A stretch of DNA of 64,000 nt from Stropharia rugosoannulata (Eukaryota; Basidiomycota; Agaricomycetes; Agaricales; Strophariaceae), in the NCBI GenBank assembly GCA_028532985.1, contig JANCIK010000001.1:4588001-4652000 (forward strand), written 5' to 3'. Position 1 is the first letter of the stretch, and each line of letters starts with the position of its first letter. Positions 11,105 through 22,417 of this stretch are shown here, piece by piece. The position numbers were made by a program, and so were the translations under genes. The notes below the pieces were generated by a model that saw only the letters and a list, made by a program, of their open reading frames with translations, made no database searches and was not told the DNA's origin.

Positions 11105-12368
11105 ATGGCATACTATCGAGTCCGAGATGCGCCAGAATCACCTACTTTTTCTCAATCACAGCCTTCATCACAACTTCGAAGCAACAGGCTCACAATTGAG
11201 GGGAGAATAATGATAGCCAGTGAGCATCATGAACCCACTGTATCAATCAGTTACGCTGACTTACAATTGGTATATAGATGCTATTCAATCGTCACAGGGA
11301 CGCGAACTAACTCTTCAGGAGCGAAAGGAATTACTGGAGCAAATAAAGGCTAGTGTCTAATATATACGTAGACTACTTATACCTATGCTAATACTTCGTT
11401 AACAGAGACTTCCAGGATGCGATTTTTATAGGCTCTCGTATTTGAACCATTTGCTTCCAAAATCTTCCTGTCCCAGCACCAAACCCTCTAACCAACATAC
11501 GCATGCTGCACCTAGTGCATCACCTTCAAAACAAGGCAAGAGCGGGACTAATCAGACCCCCACTGCAAATCACAATTATCCCTCTTTGACCCCGCCCATG
11601 CTCTCCCAATTAAACGGTCTGCTTCGACTTGAAGGCTCCCCAGCTGCGATTGCATCTGAGAAGGTTTACCTGTGGGCAGACATGCTCGCTGCCTCGGGTG
11701 CAAACAGGGATGATGTGATAAAATGGGTTCATGACCATTTTAATGGGCGGAGACGCGGTAGTCCAAAGACCAACAACAAAGGGCAGATTGCGGCCGCAGC
11801 CGCGCATCGCGGCGGGCGAAGCGCACTGTTGCCGCCGACGCCAGCCGGGACGGCAACTCCCGAGCCCCAAGGCCAGGAAGAAGAGCAACTTGACTCCGCA
11901 TTTCAGAGTCCCCGTTCAACCATAGCAACTTCGTTGGCAGGCCCAATTTGCGCATACGATGGTGCTCATTCTTTTTACGAGACTAGCAAAGACTCCGGGG
12001 CACGTTACAGTGCCCGAGCAAATGAGACCAATTTCTGTCCTTCGCGCTTGGAACTCCCGTTTGAAGCAGCTCCGCTGTTTCCAGTATCCAATATTATCAC
12101 CCCTCCTTCACCGAGTCCATCCCCGCTCGTACCCAACACAGTACTACAAGAAGAGACTCCATCAGCTGCGACAATCAACCCTTCCCAAGACTCACATAGT
12201 CAAAAGAGGTTACGTCAATTGATTGTTCGGGGGCTCGAAGATTATAAGCGTGACTCTGCTACTTTGGAGACGAATTTACCAACTAATGCGGCAGCCTTTA
12301 ATATACGATGGCAGCAATATGAGGATATGTTAGAGAGTCTAGAAATGGCACTAGATACCGAGAAATAA
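11105..12368 (+). CDS. Homeodomain-like protein HDL-4
   Basis: Seen: three exons, 11105-11219, 11278-11348 and 11406-12368, predicting 382 aa. Exon 2 is again 71 nt if its intron uses a GC-AG donor (AAG|GCTAGT); a GT donor six bases later adds two codons in frame. The homeodomain-like block covers about residues 28-85: LTIEGRIMIA, QGRELTLQERKELLEQIK, LPGCDFYRL, then YLNHLLPKSS. The helix-3 WF pair is lost entirely, so this copy probably does not bind DNA like a homeodomain. The later blocks are well kept: LLRLEGSPAAIASEKVYLW, MLAASGANRDDVIKW, PPTPAGTATPEPQ, and C-terminal LIVRGLEDY with LPTNAAAFNIRW. This suggests that selection acts on the second and third domains. Near the HET genes downstream. 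Confidence 0.78.
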
Positions 12369-12638
12369 AACAAAAGATTTAATATTAGGAAGAGATCTAG
12401 CCTTCAATATTTCAATATTCATAACTGATAAGTCTCGAAGTCGTATTAGCAGCATTTTTGAAGGGAGCTCATATAACAAGCATCTCACAATGGTAGGATG
12501 AATTCACGTAGCGTTTACATAAGTACTAAAAGCAGGCCAGTGCTGTCAGTGGTTCTGTGGGAATAACCGACCTCATCTTTCTGATTCTCTCACCTATTCC
12601 CAAAGGTCCTCGCCCCATCTGAAGCTTCCATCTTATCA

Positions 12639-14775
12639 ATGTCTTCTGTGTCTCAGCTTCAGCATGATACAAAGTACTCAGGTCAAGGTTGGGTTTCAAG
12701 ATAGGAAGAAACATTCCTCATTATTGACGTTTACGCAAGGACCAGTACAAGACACTAGAGATCACTTCACGTCTAGTGAGCATGCACTAGTGAAAGCGCT
12801 CGAAGGCTTCATTTTGCCACTTATCAAGCAGTCAACTGTGCGAGGCCATATTCGCTTCTTACTGGAAACAACTAAGCGAGATGTGACAGGCCCGGTATGC
12901 GAAGGAACGTATCAATCTCGACCGATCTGGAGAAATCTCATTTGAGGCTCAAGAGCTTTTACATACCCTAAGGACGTATGTTGAATCAGTTATTTCTAGG
13001 CTATCTGAAGCCCAGGATGAAAGAAATACGATGATTATGGACGAAGGATACCCATCACACTACGATCCTTCTGTTGAAACTAGTCTGCCACAAGGTGGTG
13101 AAGACGAGCTGTCTGTACTGTTAGATAATCCGGATGTGCTGTTCGATAGTCCAGATGTACTGTTCGATATTCCAGATGAAGAAGGTGTGTCATTACTAGT
13201 TCAAAATTTTAGAGTCTGAGATGCAGCTGTCAACATACAGAAATGTTTGAATTTCGGGTCGTCGCCCCTCTGGAGGAGGAGCGGGACATCGTCTTCAACA
13301 AAATGCCCATTCGGCTGTTGATGTTTAATGGCGATGGCTCAGAGATTCAGCTGGTCGACAGGCATAAGCTCTACCATCACATTGAAACTTGCTCCAATAC
13401 ATCGATGTACACCTCCTACGCCATACTATCACACACTTGGCTTCAGAATTCCTATGGGGAGATCACATACAACGATTGGCACGGAAACACGGTCAGCAAA
13501 GACTCTCCCGGGTACAGTAAACTTGCTAGTTTCTGTAGGACGGTGGCAACACGGTATGATATACGACTTGCCTGGATGGACACTGTCTGCATTAACAAGG
13601 AAAGCAGCACCGAACTTGGCGAGTCGATCCGTTCTATGTATAAGTGGTACCAATCAGCCGCAGTATGTCTTGTCTACCTCTCGGATACAGCATCCTCCGA
13701 AGACATGGTACAAGATAGATGGTTTACGAGAGGATGGACTCTTCAGGAGCTTATTGCGCCTCGGAGAATCCACTTCTTTAACAAAGAGTGGAGAAAAATG
13801 GTGGACAACTATTCTGATAACCGGCAAACTGATACGATAAGTACCGACCTGGCTCCTGCAATCTCTGAGGCGTCTAATATATTGGAGGATGAGCTGGAAG
13901 CTTGCTGTCTTCAGTCGCCGACAGTGGTACCAATATGGCGGAGGATGCAATGGGCAGCCGCCCGCAATGTCACACGGGAAGAAGATACCGCGTATTCGTT
14001 GATGGGCATTTTTGATGTCAGCATATCGACAGCATACGGTGAGGGAAAAGAGCGTGCATTCTATAGACTGGTTAGGGAGATCCTCAATACGAATACTCCT
14101 CGTGCATTGGAGCTTATCAACTGGGGCTGGGGCAATGATTTCGATCAACCATCTATTACTCCACGTCCACCAAGTGCGCTCATCCCTTCGAGCCCCAAGC
14201 GGTATATGTGGTCGGCAAAAAGCATACAATGGCCAATTCCATCGGTTCCCCTTACACTATCTCATCTTGGCTTATGCGTGCGAATGCTTCTCATACCAGC
14301 ATTCGAGGTCACACGTGAAACATACCTACAAAGACAAAAGAGTTCAGACCCAGAACATCTGTCCTATGCAGGAAGCTATTACGCGAGTGCAGGTCCTGTC
14401 CAAGTTCGCCCAACAATCTACAGTTTCGACGATTCAGAATTTATTGAGAAATACTTCGACATTCTGCATCGGCATATTCTGCCTTGGCGCATGAGCACCA
14501 CGAATGAACATGTCTCCGTCTTTGCAATTTTCAACTTCGAGGAAAAGGCCAATACAGTGACATTACCAGAAGGATCATGTTTTGCTCTACTTGACTGGCG
14601 TCCCCACGGACTCGTTCTAGAATCGGGTAAGATATCGGATGAATACAGATTCTCAGCAACAACAGTGAAAGATGTCATTACATTTGGAATGAAGACTCGA
14701 AATGGGGCATCCTTGATTATCCACAAGTCAAATCTTGCAGTACATGGAATGTCCTTACATACAGATTATGTCTGA
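12639..14775 (+). CDS. HET-domain protein 1 with novel N-terminal extension
   Basis: Known family: HET domains occur in fungal heterokaryon-incompatibility proteins, which trigger programmed cell death after nonself fusion; many HET proteins have no assigned role. Seen: four exons, 12639-12687, 12740-12894, 12947-13184 and 13241-14775, with introns of 52, 52 and 56 bp, predicting 658 aa. HET motifs lie at about residues 207-215 (YAILSHTWL), 257-300 (LAWMDTVCIN to AVCLVYLSD) and 311-320 (RGWTLQELI). The first three exons encode a helical region (HTLRTYVESVISRL) and an acidic part with three PDVLFD-like repeats. They are joined in phase to the HET exon, but a separate upstream gene with HET starting at 13243 remains possible. 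It is convergent with HET protein 2 and parent of the pseudogene at 15089. Confidence 0.78.
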
Positions 14776-15088
14776 TTCAACAATAAAATTTGCCGCGAGG
14801 ACCGTTTGTTGGCCTTCGTCCAGATTCAATTAGATCTTCTGACTCGGAGACGCTCTTCGTTGAGCTCAGATAAGTACTGAGTCAAGAAGTGTATATCTGG
14901 TATTAAGTATTATACATTATGAATGATGGAGTTGCGTATCTAATGAGAGGCCTAAATGCCTTTGAACCAGATTCACCTTGAAGCGCTGCTCCAGAAATGA
15001 CGGTCTAAATATAAACCACCTTCTTGGGAACCGATCATTGAACGGGCCGGGGCCAGAGCCGCCCTCTCATTCTTCTGGTCTTCACGCA
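14776..15088. other. Spacer between HET gene and HET pseudogene
   Basis: No gene seen. Similarity to the HET gene starts only at about 15089, so the duplication breakpoint lies here. Confidence 0.6.
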
Positions 15089-15911
15089 ATCTGCACGCAC
15101 TGGAAGAAGATACCGCGTATTCGTTGATGGGCATTTTTTATGTCAGCATATCAACAGCATACGGTGAGGGAAAAGAGCGTGCGTTCTACAGGCTGGTCAG
15201 GGAGATCCTCAATGCAAACACCCCGCGTGCGTTGGAGATTATTAACTGGGGTTATGGCTATGACCTCAGTCAAACAACTATTCCCCACCGCGTCCACCGA
15301 GTGCCCTTATTCCTTCGAGTCCCAAGCGTTATACATGGTCGGCAAAAGATATAGAGTGACCAATCCCTTCCGTCCCACTCACACTGTCCCACCTCGGCAT
15401 ATGCGTGCAAATGCTCCTCATGTCAGCATTTGAAGTTGCACACAGAAATTACTTGCAAAGACAAAGAAGTTCAAACTCCACATTTGTATCTCCTGTGGGA
15501 GGCTATTACGCAATCGTCGGTCCTATTCAAATTTGTCCAACAGCCTATAGTACTGAAGCTTCCGATTTGATTGACCAATACTTCGACATTCTGCATTGGA
15601 CCACCCTGCCTCGGCGCACACTTCAACGCACAGCCACGGTGAACAAACATGTTTCCGTCTTCGCCGTTCTTAATTTCGAAGAAAAGGCAAACACAGTAAC
15701 GTTACCGAGTGGATCTTGTTTTGCTCTACTTGATTGGCGCCCCTCAGGAGTGCTAGAATCAGGTAAGATATTGGATGAATACAGATTCTCAATGACAACT
15801 GTGAAGGATGTCATCACATTTAAGATGAAGACTCGCAGCGGCATATCGTTGGTCATCGAAAAAGCCAGTCTTGCAAGGCATGGAATGTCCTTGCATACCG
15901 GCTATGTGTAA
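15089..15911 (+). pseudogene. 5'-truncated HET-domain pseudogene
   Basis: Seen: from about 15089 the DNA closely follows 13960-14775 of the neighbouring HET gene, including a near-identical stretch encoding EEDTAYSLMGIF, STAYGEGKERAFYRLVREIL and the C-terminal FEEKANTVTLP, SCFALLDWRP and VKDVITF blocks. The first 70% of the gene, with all three HET motifs, is absent. A net 2-base insertion near 15285 shifts the frame, and an in-frame TGA at 15357-15359 replaces a Trp codon of the parent. The downstream part (about 15360-15911) stays open and could still be transcribed, but it lacks the HET core. It is a partial tandem duplication, decayed afterwards. Confidence 0.85.
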
Positions 15912-15962
15912 GGGTCGAGGAGAATTCAGGCGGATTTATTGCAACATCATTATACAGTAGCC

Positions 15963-17856
15963 TTAAAGATAGCATGTACGAAGTGCCATATTATGCTGAC
16001 CCAATTTATCTTTCAATATGGATGCTGTGACGCTTTTATGCCGTACAATATCGAAGGTTATAGCATGCTTGGTGAAGCTCCGTGAAAACGTGTAATTTTC
16101 GTGGATCTTCCCAAAGTAAAGGGAGTCCGATGGTGCCCAACGGTCCAGTAATGCGAGGCAGGGCCCTTCCGGCATGATCACCTCCGACGCTGTCTCTTGG
16201 AAGTTGAGGATGGCAAATATTGGTGTGTAGCCTGGACCAGATTTTTTGGTGCTGTTGTGTGCTGGTAGCTCAAAGTAAGTTTCTTTTGTCCAGCCGAAGC
16301 CGCCGCTGTCTACATGTACAGGACCAGCAGTCGCTGAATAGACTCCCTTCAGCGTGGAAGTAGATTTTTGGTCATGGCCAGGGTCCTCTTGATTGTCGAT
16401 CTTCAGCCCGGGTATGAGAAGTAGCTTGACGCAAAGGCCTAAGTGTGAAAGAGTTACGGGCGTGGCAGGTTTCGACCAAACGACTCCGCGCGCAGCCCAT
16501 AAATATCCTTTGGGGCTCTTAGGCAGTAGTGAGCTGGATGAGTTGCCGATAGATGGATCAAGAAGGTAGCTGCCATACCCGCAATTGACGATGTCAAGCA
16601 CATCTTCCCTATTCAGGTTAAGAATCTCTCGCACGAGGCGGTTGAATGCACGCTCTGCCCCTCCGCCGTAGGCAGTGGACATGCTGACATTGAATATCCC
16701 CATAAGCGAATATGCAACATCCTCTTCTCGTGTTACATTTCGGTTGGCCGCCCATTGCATCCTGCGAGAGATTGGAATAGAACCGAGTTTGGTTGTCGTC
16801 AATTCTTCCTCGGAGATTTTTGTTGCTTGACAGATTAAAGGGACCAGCACTGTGCCAATGGTGTCAGTTTTCCGCCAGTGCTCGCTTGATCTCAAGGATC
16901 TTTGCCAGTTTCGGTTAAAAAAGTTGACTCGTTTTGGAACTATAAGCTCTTGTAGCGTCCAACCCCGCGTAAACCATCTGTCGCGTACCATGTCGTCCTC
17001 TGATAGAGTATCCCCGAGATATACTAGGCAGACAGCAGAGTCCTTGTACCACTTATACATGGAGCGGATGGACTCGTCCAGCTCAGTACTGCTGTCCTTG
17101 TTGATGCAGACAGTATCCATCCACGCAAGCGTTAGACCGTACTCCGTAGCCACTGTCTTGCAAAAATGTTGGAGTTTAAGGTATCCGGAAGACGCCTTAT
17201 CGGTTTTGCCCTGCACCCACTCAGAGAATGTTATCTTTCCGGGAGAAGCCTGTAGCCAAGTATGCGATAGGATGGCGTATGACGTAGCTTCATATTCGAG
17301 TAATGTAAATTTGTCGAGCTGGAATTTGCTCATGTTACGCAAGTATCTCTCCAGGTTTGGGCGTACAATGCCCCATACTTGTTCTCGATCCATAAGTTTG
17401 ATTCCGCTCCCATCTTTGTTGAACATAAGCAGTCTGATTGGCAGGTGGTTATAGACTATTTTGTGCGCTTCTGCCACGACACGTTGTATAGTGGTTTGTC
17501 GCTGATCATCCATTGGATTAGGCTCTGAATAAACAGAAGATATCAACTCGATGTGAAGCATATGCCAATAAATATATACCGTCTACGAGAAACATTTGGC
17601 GCGGGTCAACTTGTACCGGAACCACAGACGAGGTGCCCAACGCAGCTTTGAGATCTTTTTCACGTTCGTCTTCAGGTAAGTTGGGATCTCTATCTGCAGC
17701 TTTAGTGCTATTTCTGATTTATTTTTGAAAGCTGAGTTGCCAAACCCCACTTTAAAGTACAAGCGCGACTTACGTTGTTTTCCCGTTGTTAGCAGTGTCT
17801 TTGTCACTCCTGCGCGAGGAAGAAAGGCAGGACGCAACGAAGCGCTTCAGTGCCAT
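15963..17856 (-). CDS. HET-domain protein 2
   Basis: Seen: three exons, 17856-17774, 17707-17580 and 17524-15963, with 66-bp and 55-bp GT-AG introns, predicting 590 aa. The HET core has YAILSHTWL at about residue 153, LAWMDTVCIN followed by AVCLVYLGD, and RGWTLQELI. It aligns with HET protein 1 from NHLPIRLLMFNKDGS to the C-terminus, so the two are paralogues. The N-terminal 70 residues (MALKRFVASCLSSSRRSD, then an acidic/basic helical part DEREKDLKAAL) differ from those of protein 1; the first exon could carry a mitochondrial or membrane signal, which is inference. It is convergent with HET gene 1, with the pseudogene between them. Known role of the family: cell death on nonself fusion; the partner is unknown here. 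Confidence 0.82.
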
Positions 17857-19121
17857 GAGCAATTCTTGTGCTTCAACCGAAAGCTCGTTGGCAGCATCCT
17901 CGTGTGTGAGCTCGTCTGCAAGGGCCAAGTCTTGAAAGGCAATGACTTATCTATAAGGTGACATGCTTTAAACGAGCAAAACACTTGCCGCTGCCATGTA
18001 TAAGTGGTACTATGTAGCCCTCGAGGGCTTTTACTAGTACATGTCCTCCGGATATCATAATAAGAATCGGATTGTTGTGTATAGGACGCACAAGAGTGAC
18101 TTAGGTGGCAGTCATAGGATGTCAATCAGCGGTAGATTTTGTCCTTGATGCGCGACTGACAGCTGCAGGCAGTGCTTGTCATCACAATTGCATCCCAATT
18201 TGATCACAATGTTGACAGTTCCCGCATCGCATGGCATGTCCTGCCTGGTCGGTGAAAGGCAAGCAGAAAGACGTAGTCAAATTGCTTCGAATCCCTGCTC
18301 GAGGCACTATTGAGTATATGTATATGAGCTCAATATGAGCTGCGAGCATAGGTATCACTACACTTCTCGGAGTCTTTATTTAGCAATGCACCGACTTGAT
18401 GTTATTGGAGCGGCGACCGAACTTCTTGTTGACTTCCTGAATCAAACTTGGCACAGCATTGGCACAGGAAGTGTTTGCCAAGTGTTTGCCAAGTGCTTCC
18501 AGCCAAAACGATGCCGACTGGTGTGTGGGAATTGATTGGATACCTGCCGGGTCCGTGCCAACAAGCTAACGACGGCAAAACGACGGTAAGTATTGACTGA
18601 CCGTGTTTCTACATCGTGGCAGTAATGTACTAATGCAGCCTTTATAGGAAAGATCACAGTCAGGTAGACTCGTCTACCCATGGGTCATGCCGTAGCATCT
18701 ATATGTGATACGTACTCTAAAGATTAAGTAATGGTCAGTCTAGAACCAGGTCTGAGCAAGTCTTTGGAGGTACAGCCTGGTACAGCCAGTAGCGCTGCAT
18801 ATGCACAGATTCAGACCACTTTAACGAGCGCAAGTTAACGTTAACCAACACTTAACTTGAATTGCTAACTTAAACTTGACTTAAACCAAGGATTTTTCCA
18901 GAGCATCAACTTCGAAGTGAAATCTATTATTTATATGGTGATATGGCATGTACCTAGTCATTCAAGCTGTATCGTGCCTTGTACGTTGAACCATGCCGCG
19001 GAGAATTTATCCTGGAACTGACTTTAGAGACTCCAAGCTCATTCAATCTATCAGGACAACAATCATATTTTAGAGATACAATACACTGTTAGGTTCAAAG
19101 ATACATGAGATCTCCAAAGCT
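17857..19121. other. Intergenic
   Basis: No gene supported. Minor direct repeats occur (TTTGCCAAGTG twice near 18475-18500; TACAGCCTGG/TACAGCCAG near 18770-18790). Confidence 0.55.
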
Positions 19122-19740
19122 TCAGGTGTGCATCCGAACGTTGCGATTCCCCGTCACTAGTCTCTCATGAGACTCCTTTGCGTTACGAGCAGACCACTCA
19201 GCAACCTGTTTTGATTCGTTTGCCTCTAAAATAGCATCGCCCGCTTTGTCGATGTGTTTTTGCTTCAGAGGCTTACGACGCTGCTCCAACGTTGTGAGAG
19301 ACAGTGCCTCTTCCCGATGCCTTTGGGCCTCCTCATCATGCAGCGCAACCTTTCTGTCATGATGGCTTTTTTGGTAAGGAGAACCGTCAGCATGACGGCT
19401 ATGGCTTGCCGCTGCAACTTCATGTTTGATTGCCGCCTTGTCGTGCTCCTGGGCGGCTTCCTGGTGAGCTACTATTGCTTGATGAACAGCGATTCGGGCC
19501 TGTGAGTCGACCGAGCGCCTAACCAAGGATACTGAGATAGGTGTTTGAGCGCTCCTACGCTAAATAAGAGTTCATAAACTATGTGCTGATGGCATTAATT
19601 ATTTGGAAACGAACGCTGAGAGCACTAAACCCTGCACTTCCATCCATACTTCTTGTCTGCAGGCGACCGGTCTGTTGCCAAGCGGCAGCTGTGCATGTCC
19701 ATAGGAGAGAGAAGGCGGTAAGAGTGTTGAAGAAACGCAT
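19122..19740 (-). CDS. Secreted Ala/His-rich helical protein A
   Basis: Seen: two exons, 19740-19615 and 19559-19122, split by a 55-bp intron at phase 0, predicting 187 aa. MRFFNTLTAFSLLWTCTAAA is a signal peptide. The leader region has LQTRS and, straight after the intron, RRSA and VRRSVDS, all candidate Kex2-type processing sites. The rest is alpha-helical low complexity with repeated A/H/E/K units (AIVAHQEAAQEHDKAAIKHE) ending in a basic tail. It lacks cysteines in the mature part. It is one of four paralogues (19122, 21826, 23302, 24694) with the same exon layout. A TATAAAAG lies about 90 nt upstream. No known family recognised; a small secreted structural or effector-like role is only a guess. 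Confidence 0.82.
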
Positions 19741-19747
19741 GATTTGG

Positions 19748-19764
19748 GTATCTCGACCAGCGAG
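19748..19764 (-). promoter_or_regulatory. Conserved 5'-leader motif of secreted protein A
   Basis: Minus-strand CTCGCTGGTCGAGATAC, about 7 nt before the ATG at 19740; the same element precedes the three paralogues. Could be a leader or promoter element or simply inherited by duplication. Confidence 0.55.
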
Positions 19765-21796
19765 ATTTTTGGATGACAAGGCGGTGGAGCACAGCTGAAG
19801 ATCATGTGCTGTTGGGCTGATAGCTTTTATACGTTTTCGTGTCCTTCATCAACTTTGCAATATGCGACGTAACACGGTGATCTTGCAGCACGGTAAACCG
19901 TATTCTACACTGGTCTCGCGCAACATGGTCCATTAGGCCGCCAGGCGTTGCGTCAGCGGCAGCCCAGAAACGTACGCGGTAGCCGTCATACCCTCATGAT
20001 CGGGGTTTCAAGTATTACTATATTCATGCGCTCACTAGCACTAGCTGGCACTCTCTGCTCTGAGCATGGGGGGATCCAGGGGGATCCATAACATGACATT
20101 CACTTCAGCTTATATAGCTCCGGGGATTGCGACTACTTACTACATGGACTTACAACGAGGAATTATGGTCAACTTACGGAGTGATCTGTAAAATATATAT
20201 GCGGTAAGGACTTGGCAACTTGTGGGAGTACCTGGTAGTACATCTGAGTCTATCTGATTACATACGGAAACATGGTAACCGAAATTGTCGCGTGCTATCT
20301 GGTCCACACGGCCTGCTCCAACATGAAACAGAAAATTCAGAATCGACCAGCCTGTATATGTCGGGACCTGTCGGGACTCGGTGGACTGATGTTGCTTGTG
20401 TAGACAGGTGTAGGCAGGTGTAGGCTCTGGATCTGAGGGACGATAGGAAACAATGCAAACCTGCTGTGCGGCCATCAGACCACAGCTTCCGAGCTCAAGC
20501 TCGGATTAAGTTTGGAGTACATATATGAGCATATATGTATGTACCAGCTACTAGGGGCTGCCCGGGAGGTGTCGGCGTCGCGTATCAAACACTGCATAGC
20601 AATTTCATGCAGATAGCAATCTATAGCAATCTACCCCACGAACATTACGTACAGCTGTAGCAGATTCAGACTGTAGCTGAGCGTCTAATTATTTTGCTTA
20701 GTAACTTTTCCATATGTCCTGGATCTGTAGAGCACGTATATGTAGGTGTACAGTTCACCCAAAGCAGGAAATTGTGTATTCAGGTTGTGTATTTTGGTAC
20801 GGGCATATAATGCACATGCACGGCTTACGGTTAGCCAATATCCGTATAGGCGTATAGGTCCGCATTATCGTCAACCGTCACTTCCGCTAATGGCCGGTAT
20901 CAGGAAGAGCCTAGGCGCTGAGATTGTCGTGATCGACATTGGATCGACGTGATGTCTATTTCATTAGGACTCAGGAGTAGGGATCGGCATGCTTCGGTGT
21001 AGCTACTTAACAGTACATACTAATCATAAACATGTAAGATCAACCTCTTGAGTTAGTCTGAATGATCATTAGTGAACGCTTTCAAATACAAGATACATGA
21101 CAAGTCATGAAAAAGTCCATTAAGATCATGTCTGTTCTGCGAAAAGCAAGACTGATATTGAGTAAGTGCCTCTGGAAATACAGTGAATAGTTCGCTTGTT
21201 CAATGCATTATACCATACACTTACGACGTTCTCAGATTTATTGGAGCAGGTTGGAGCGGCTATCAAGAATTTGGATGGAATTTTATGATACTTCCGGGTG
21301 AATGGATGTGTCCCAACTTGTAATATTGGTTTCTACACACAGCGACACACTGTACCCTCAATCAATTAGATTCAACTATGTTACTGATACGTAGGTGTGC
21401 AAGTCAGATAATCTACAATAGCGCTACGAGAGTACGTATTTACTATATCTACTAGTTGCGTATATCTTGTCGCTACATAGCGGATCCTGTCTGTGTATGG
21501 AGTCTATTCGAGTGTAGCCGACGATGCCAAGAAGTGAATTGTAATTATATAACATTCCCGTATGTACTCTGCACCGTCAATAATATCGGAAGATTTTTCC
21601 GCTGCAGCAAGGCCTGCAACGGAAAATGTAGTGAACAGTGAACACTCTTGTCATTATCTCAACTTCTATGGAACAATTCAGCATTGAGGCCAGAAGCCAC
21701 TCCCAAGAGCCATAGGTGTTTTGTATAAATACAGGCCTTGGTGCACCTCAAAACTTCAGCTGAGCTCTAAACTCCAACCGACTCTCTATTCGTGTC
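19765..21796. other. Intergenic between secreted proteins A and B
   Basis: About 2 kb with no supported gene. It holds short repeats such as GGGGGATCCA twice at about 20068-20090 and many ATATATG/GTATATG words. The B promoter has TATAAATA at about 21724. Confidence 0.55.
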
Positions 21797-21813
21797 TTCG
21801 CTGGACGAGATAC
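21797..21813 (+). promoter_or_regulatory. Conserved 5'-leader motif of secreted protein B
   Basis: TTCGCTGGACGAGATAC, 12 nt before the ATG at 21826; counterpart of the element before the paralogues. Confidence 0.5.
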
Positions 21814-21825
21814 CAAACTGACAAC

Positions 21826-22417
21826 ATGCGCTTCTTCATTGCCTTCGCCACCATCGCCACCGCTCTTTTCTTCACTAGCGCAGTTGCCCTTGCCCAACCC
21901 AGCAATCCTATACAGGCGCGCAGCATGGACACTATGCGTGAAAATTCTGTACTGCTTAGTGTAAGCTGTCGATAACTTCCGCTTAATATTCTCTAATTGT
22001 GAACTTTAACAGCGAAGAAGTCTCGATTCTGGAAACAGGTCGTTCTTACAAAAGCGCGCGCTTAGTGCACACGAAATAGCCATCGGAGAACATAACAGGG
22101 CGTCGCATGCTCGAAAAATTGCCGCCCATGCACATGAGGATGCAGCAGCACAGTGGGACCGTACTGCCCATCACCACGCTAGCCGTGGTCAGATTGGCTC
22201 AGCCGGCGACGCCAGTTTGCTAGCGGATCAGCACAGACAGCGTGCAGAAGTACATCACTCGTGGGTTGATCACCACCAAGATGCATTGCATTCTGCGCCA
22301 GGCTCACTTACGATGCATGACGCCCACGAAGCCCGCCAGTCCCGTGGGACCGCCGAAAGCTCAGAGCATGAAGCTCATCAATCTGCACGTACTGCAAGGC
22401 AAGAACGTCGACACTGA
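21826..22417 (+). CDS. Secreted Ala/His-rich helical protein B
   Basis: Seen: two exons, 21826-21960 and 22013-22417, 52-bp intron at phase 0, predicting 179 aa. Signal peptide MRFFIAFATIATALFFTSA. IQARSMD before and RRSLDS and LQKRALS after the intron give dibasic candidate cleavage sites. The mature part is very rich in His and Ala (HARKIAAHAHEDAAAQW, AEVHHSWVDHHQDALH) and ends RTARQERRH. The high His content is greater than in the other copies and could bind metal or act as a pH-sensitive helix; both are inference. TATAAATA about 100 nt upstream. Its divergent partner is protein A and it runs in tandem with protein C. Confidence 0.83.

Noticed and set aside
1..12368. Interpretation of the HDL cluster as a classical MAT-A (HD1/HD2) mating locus
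   Set aside because: Orientation, domain architecture and neighbours do not fit, and the recognition helices are degenerate; kept only as a loose hypothesis.
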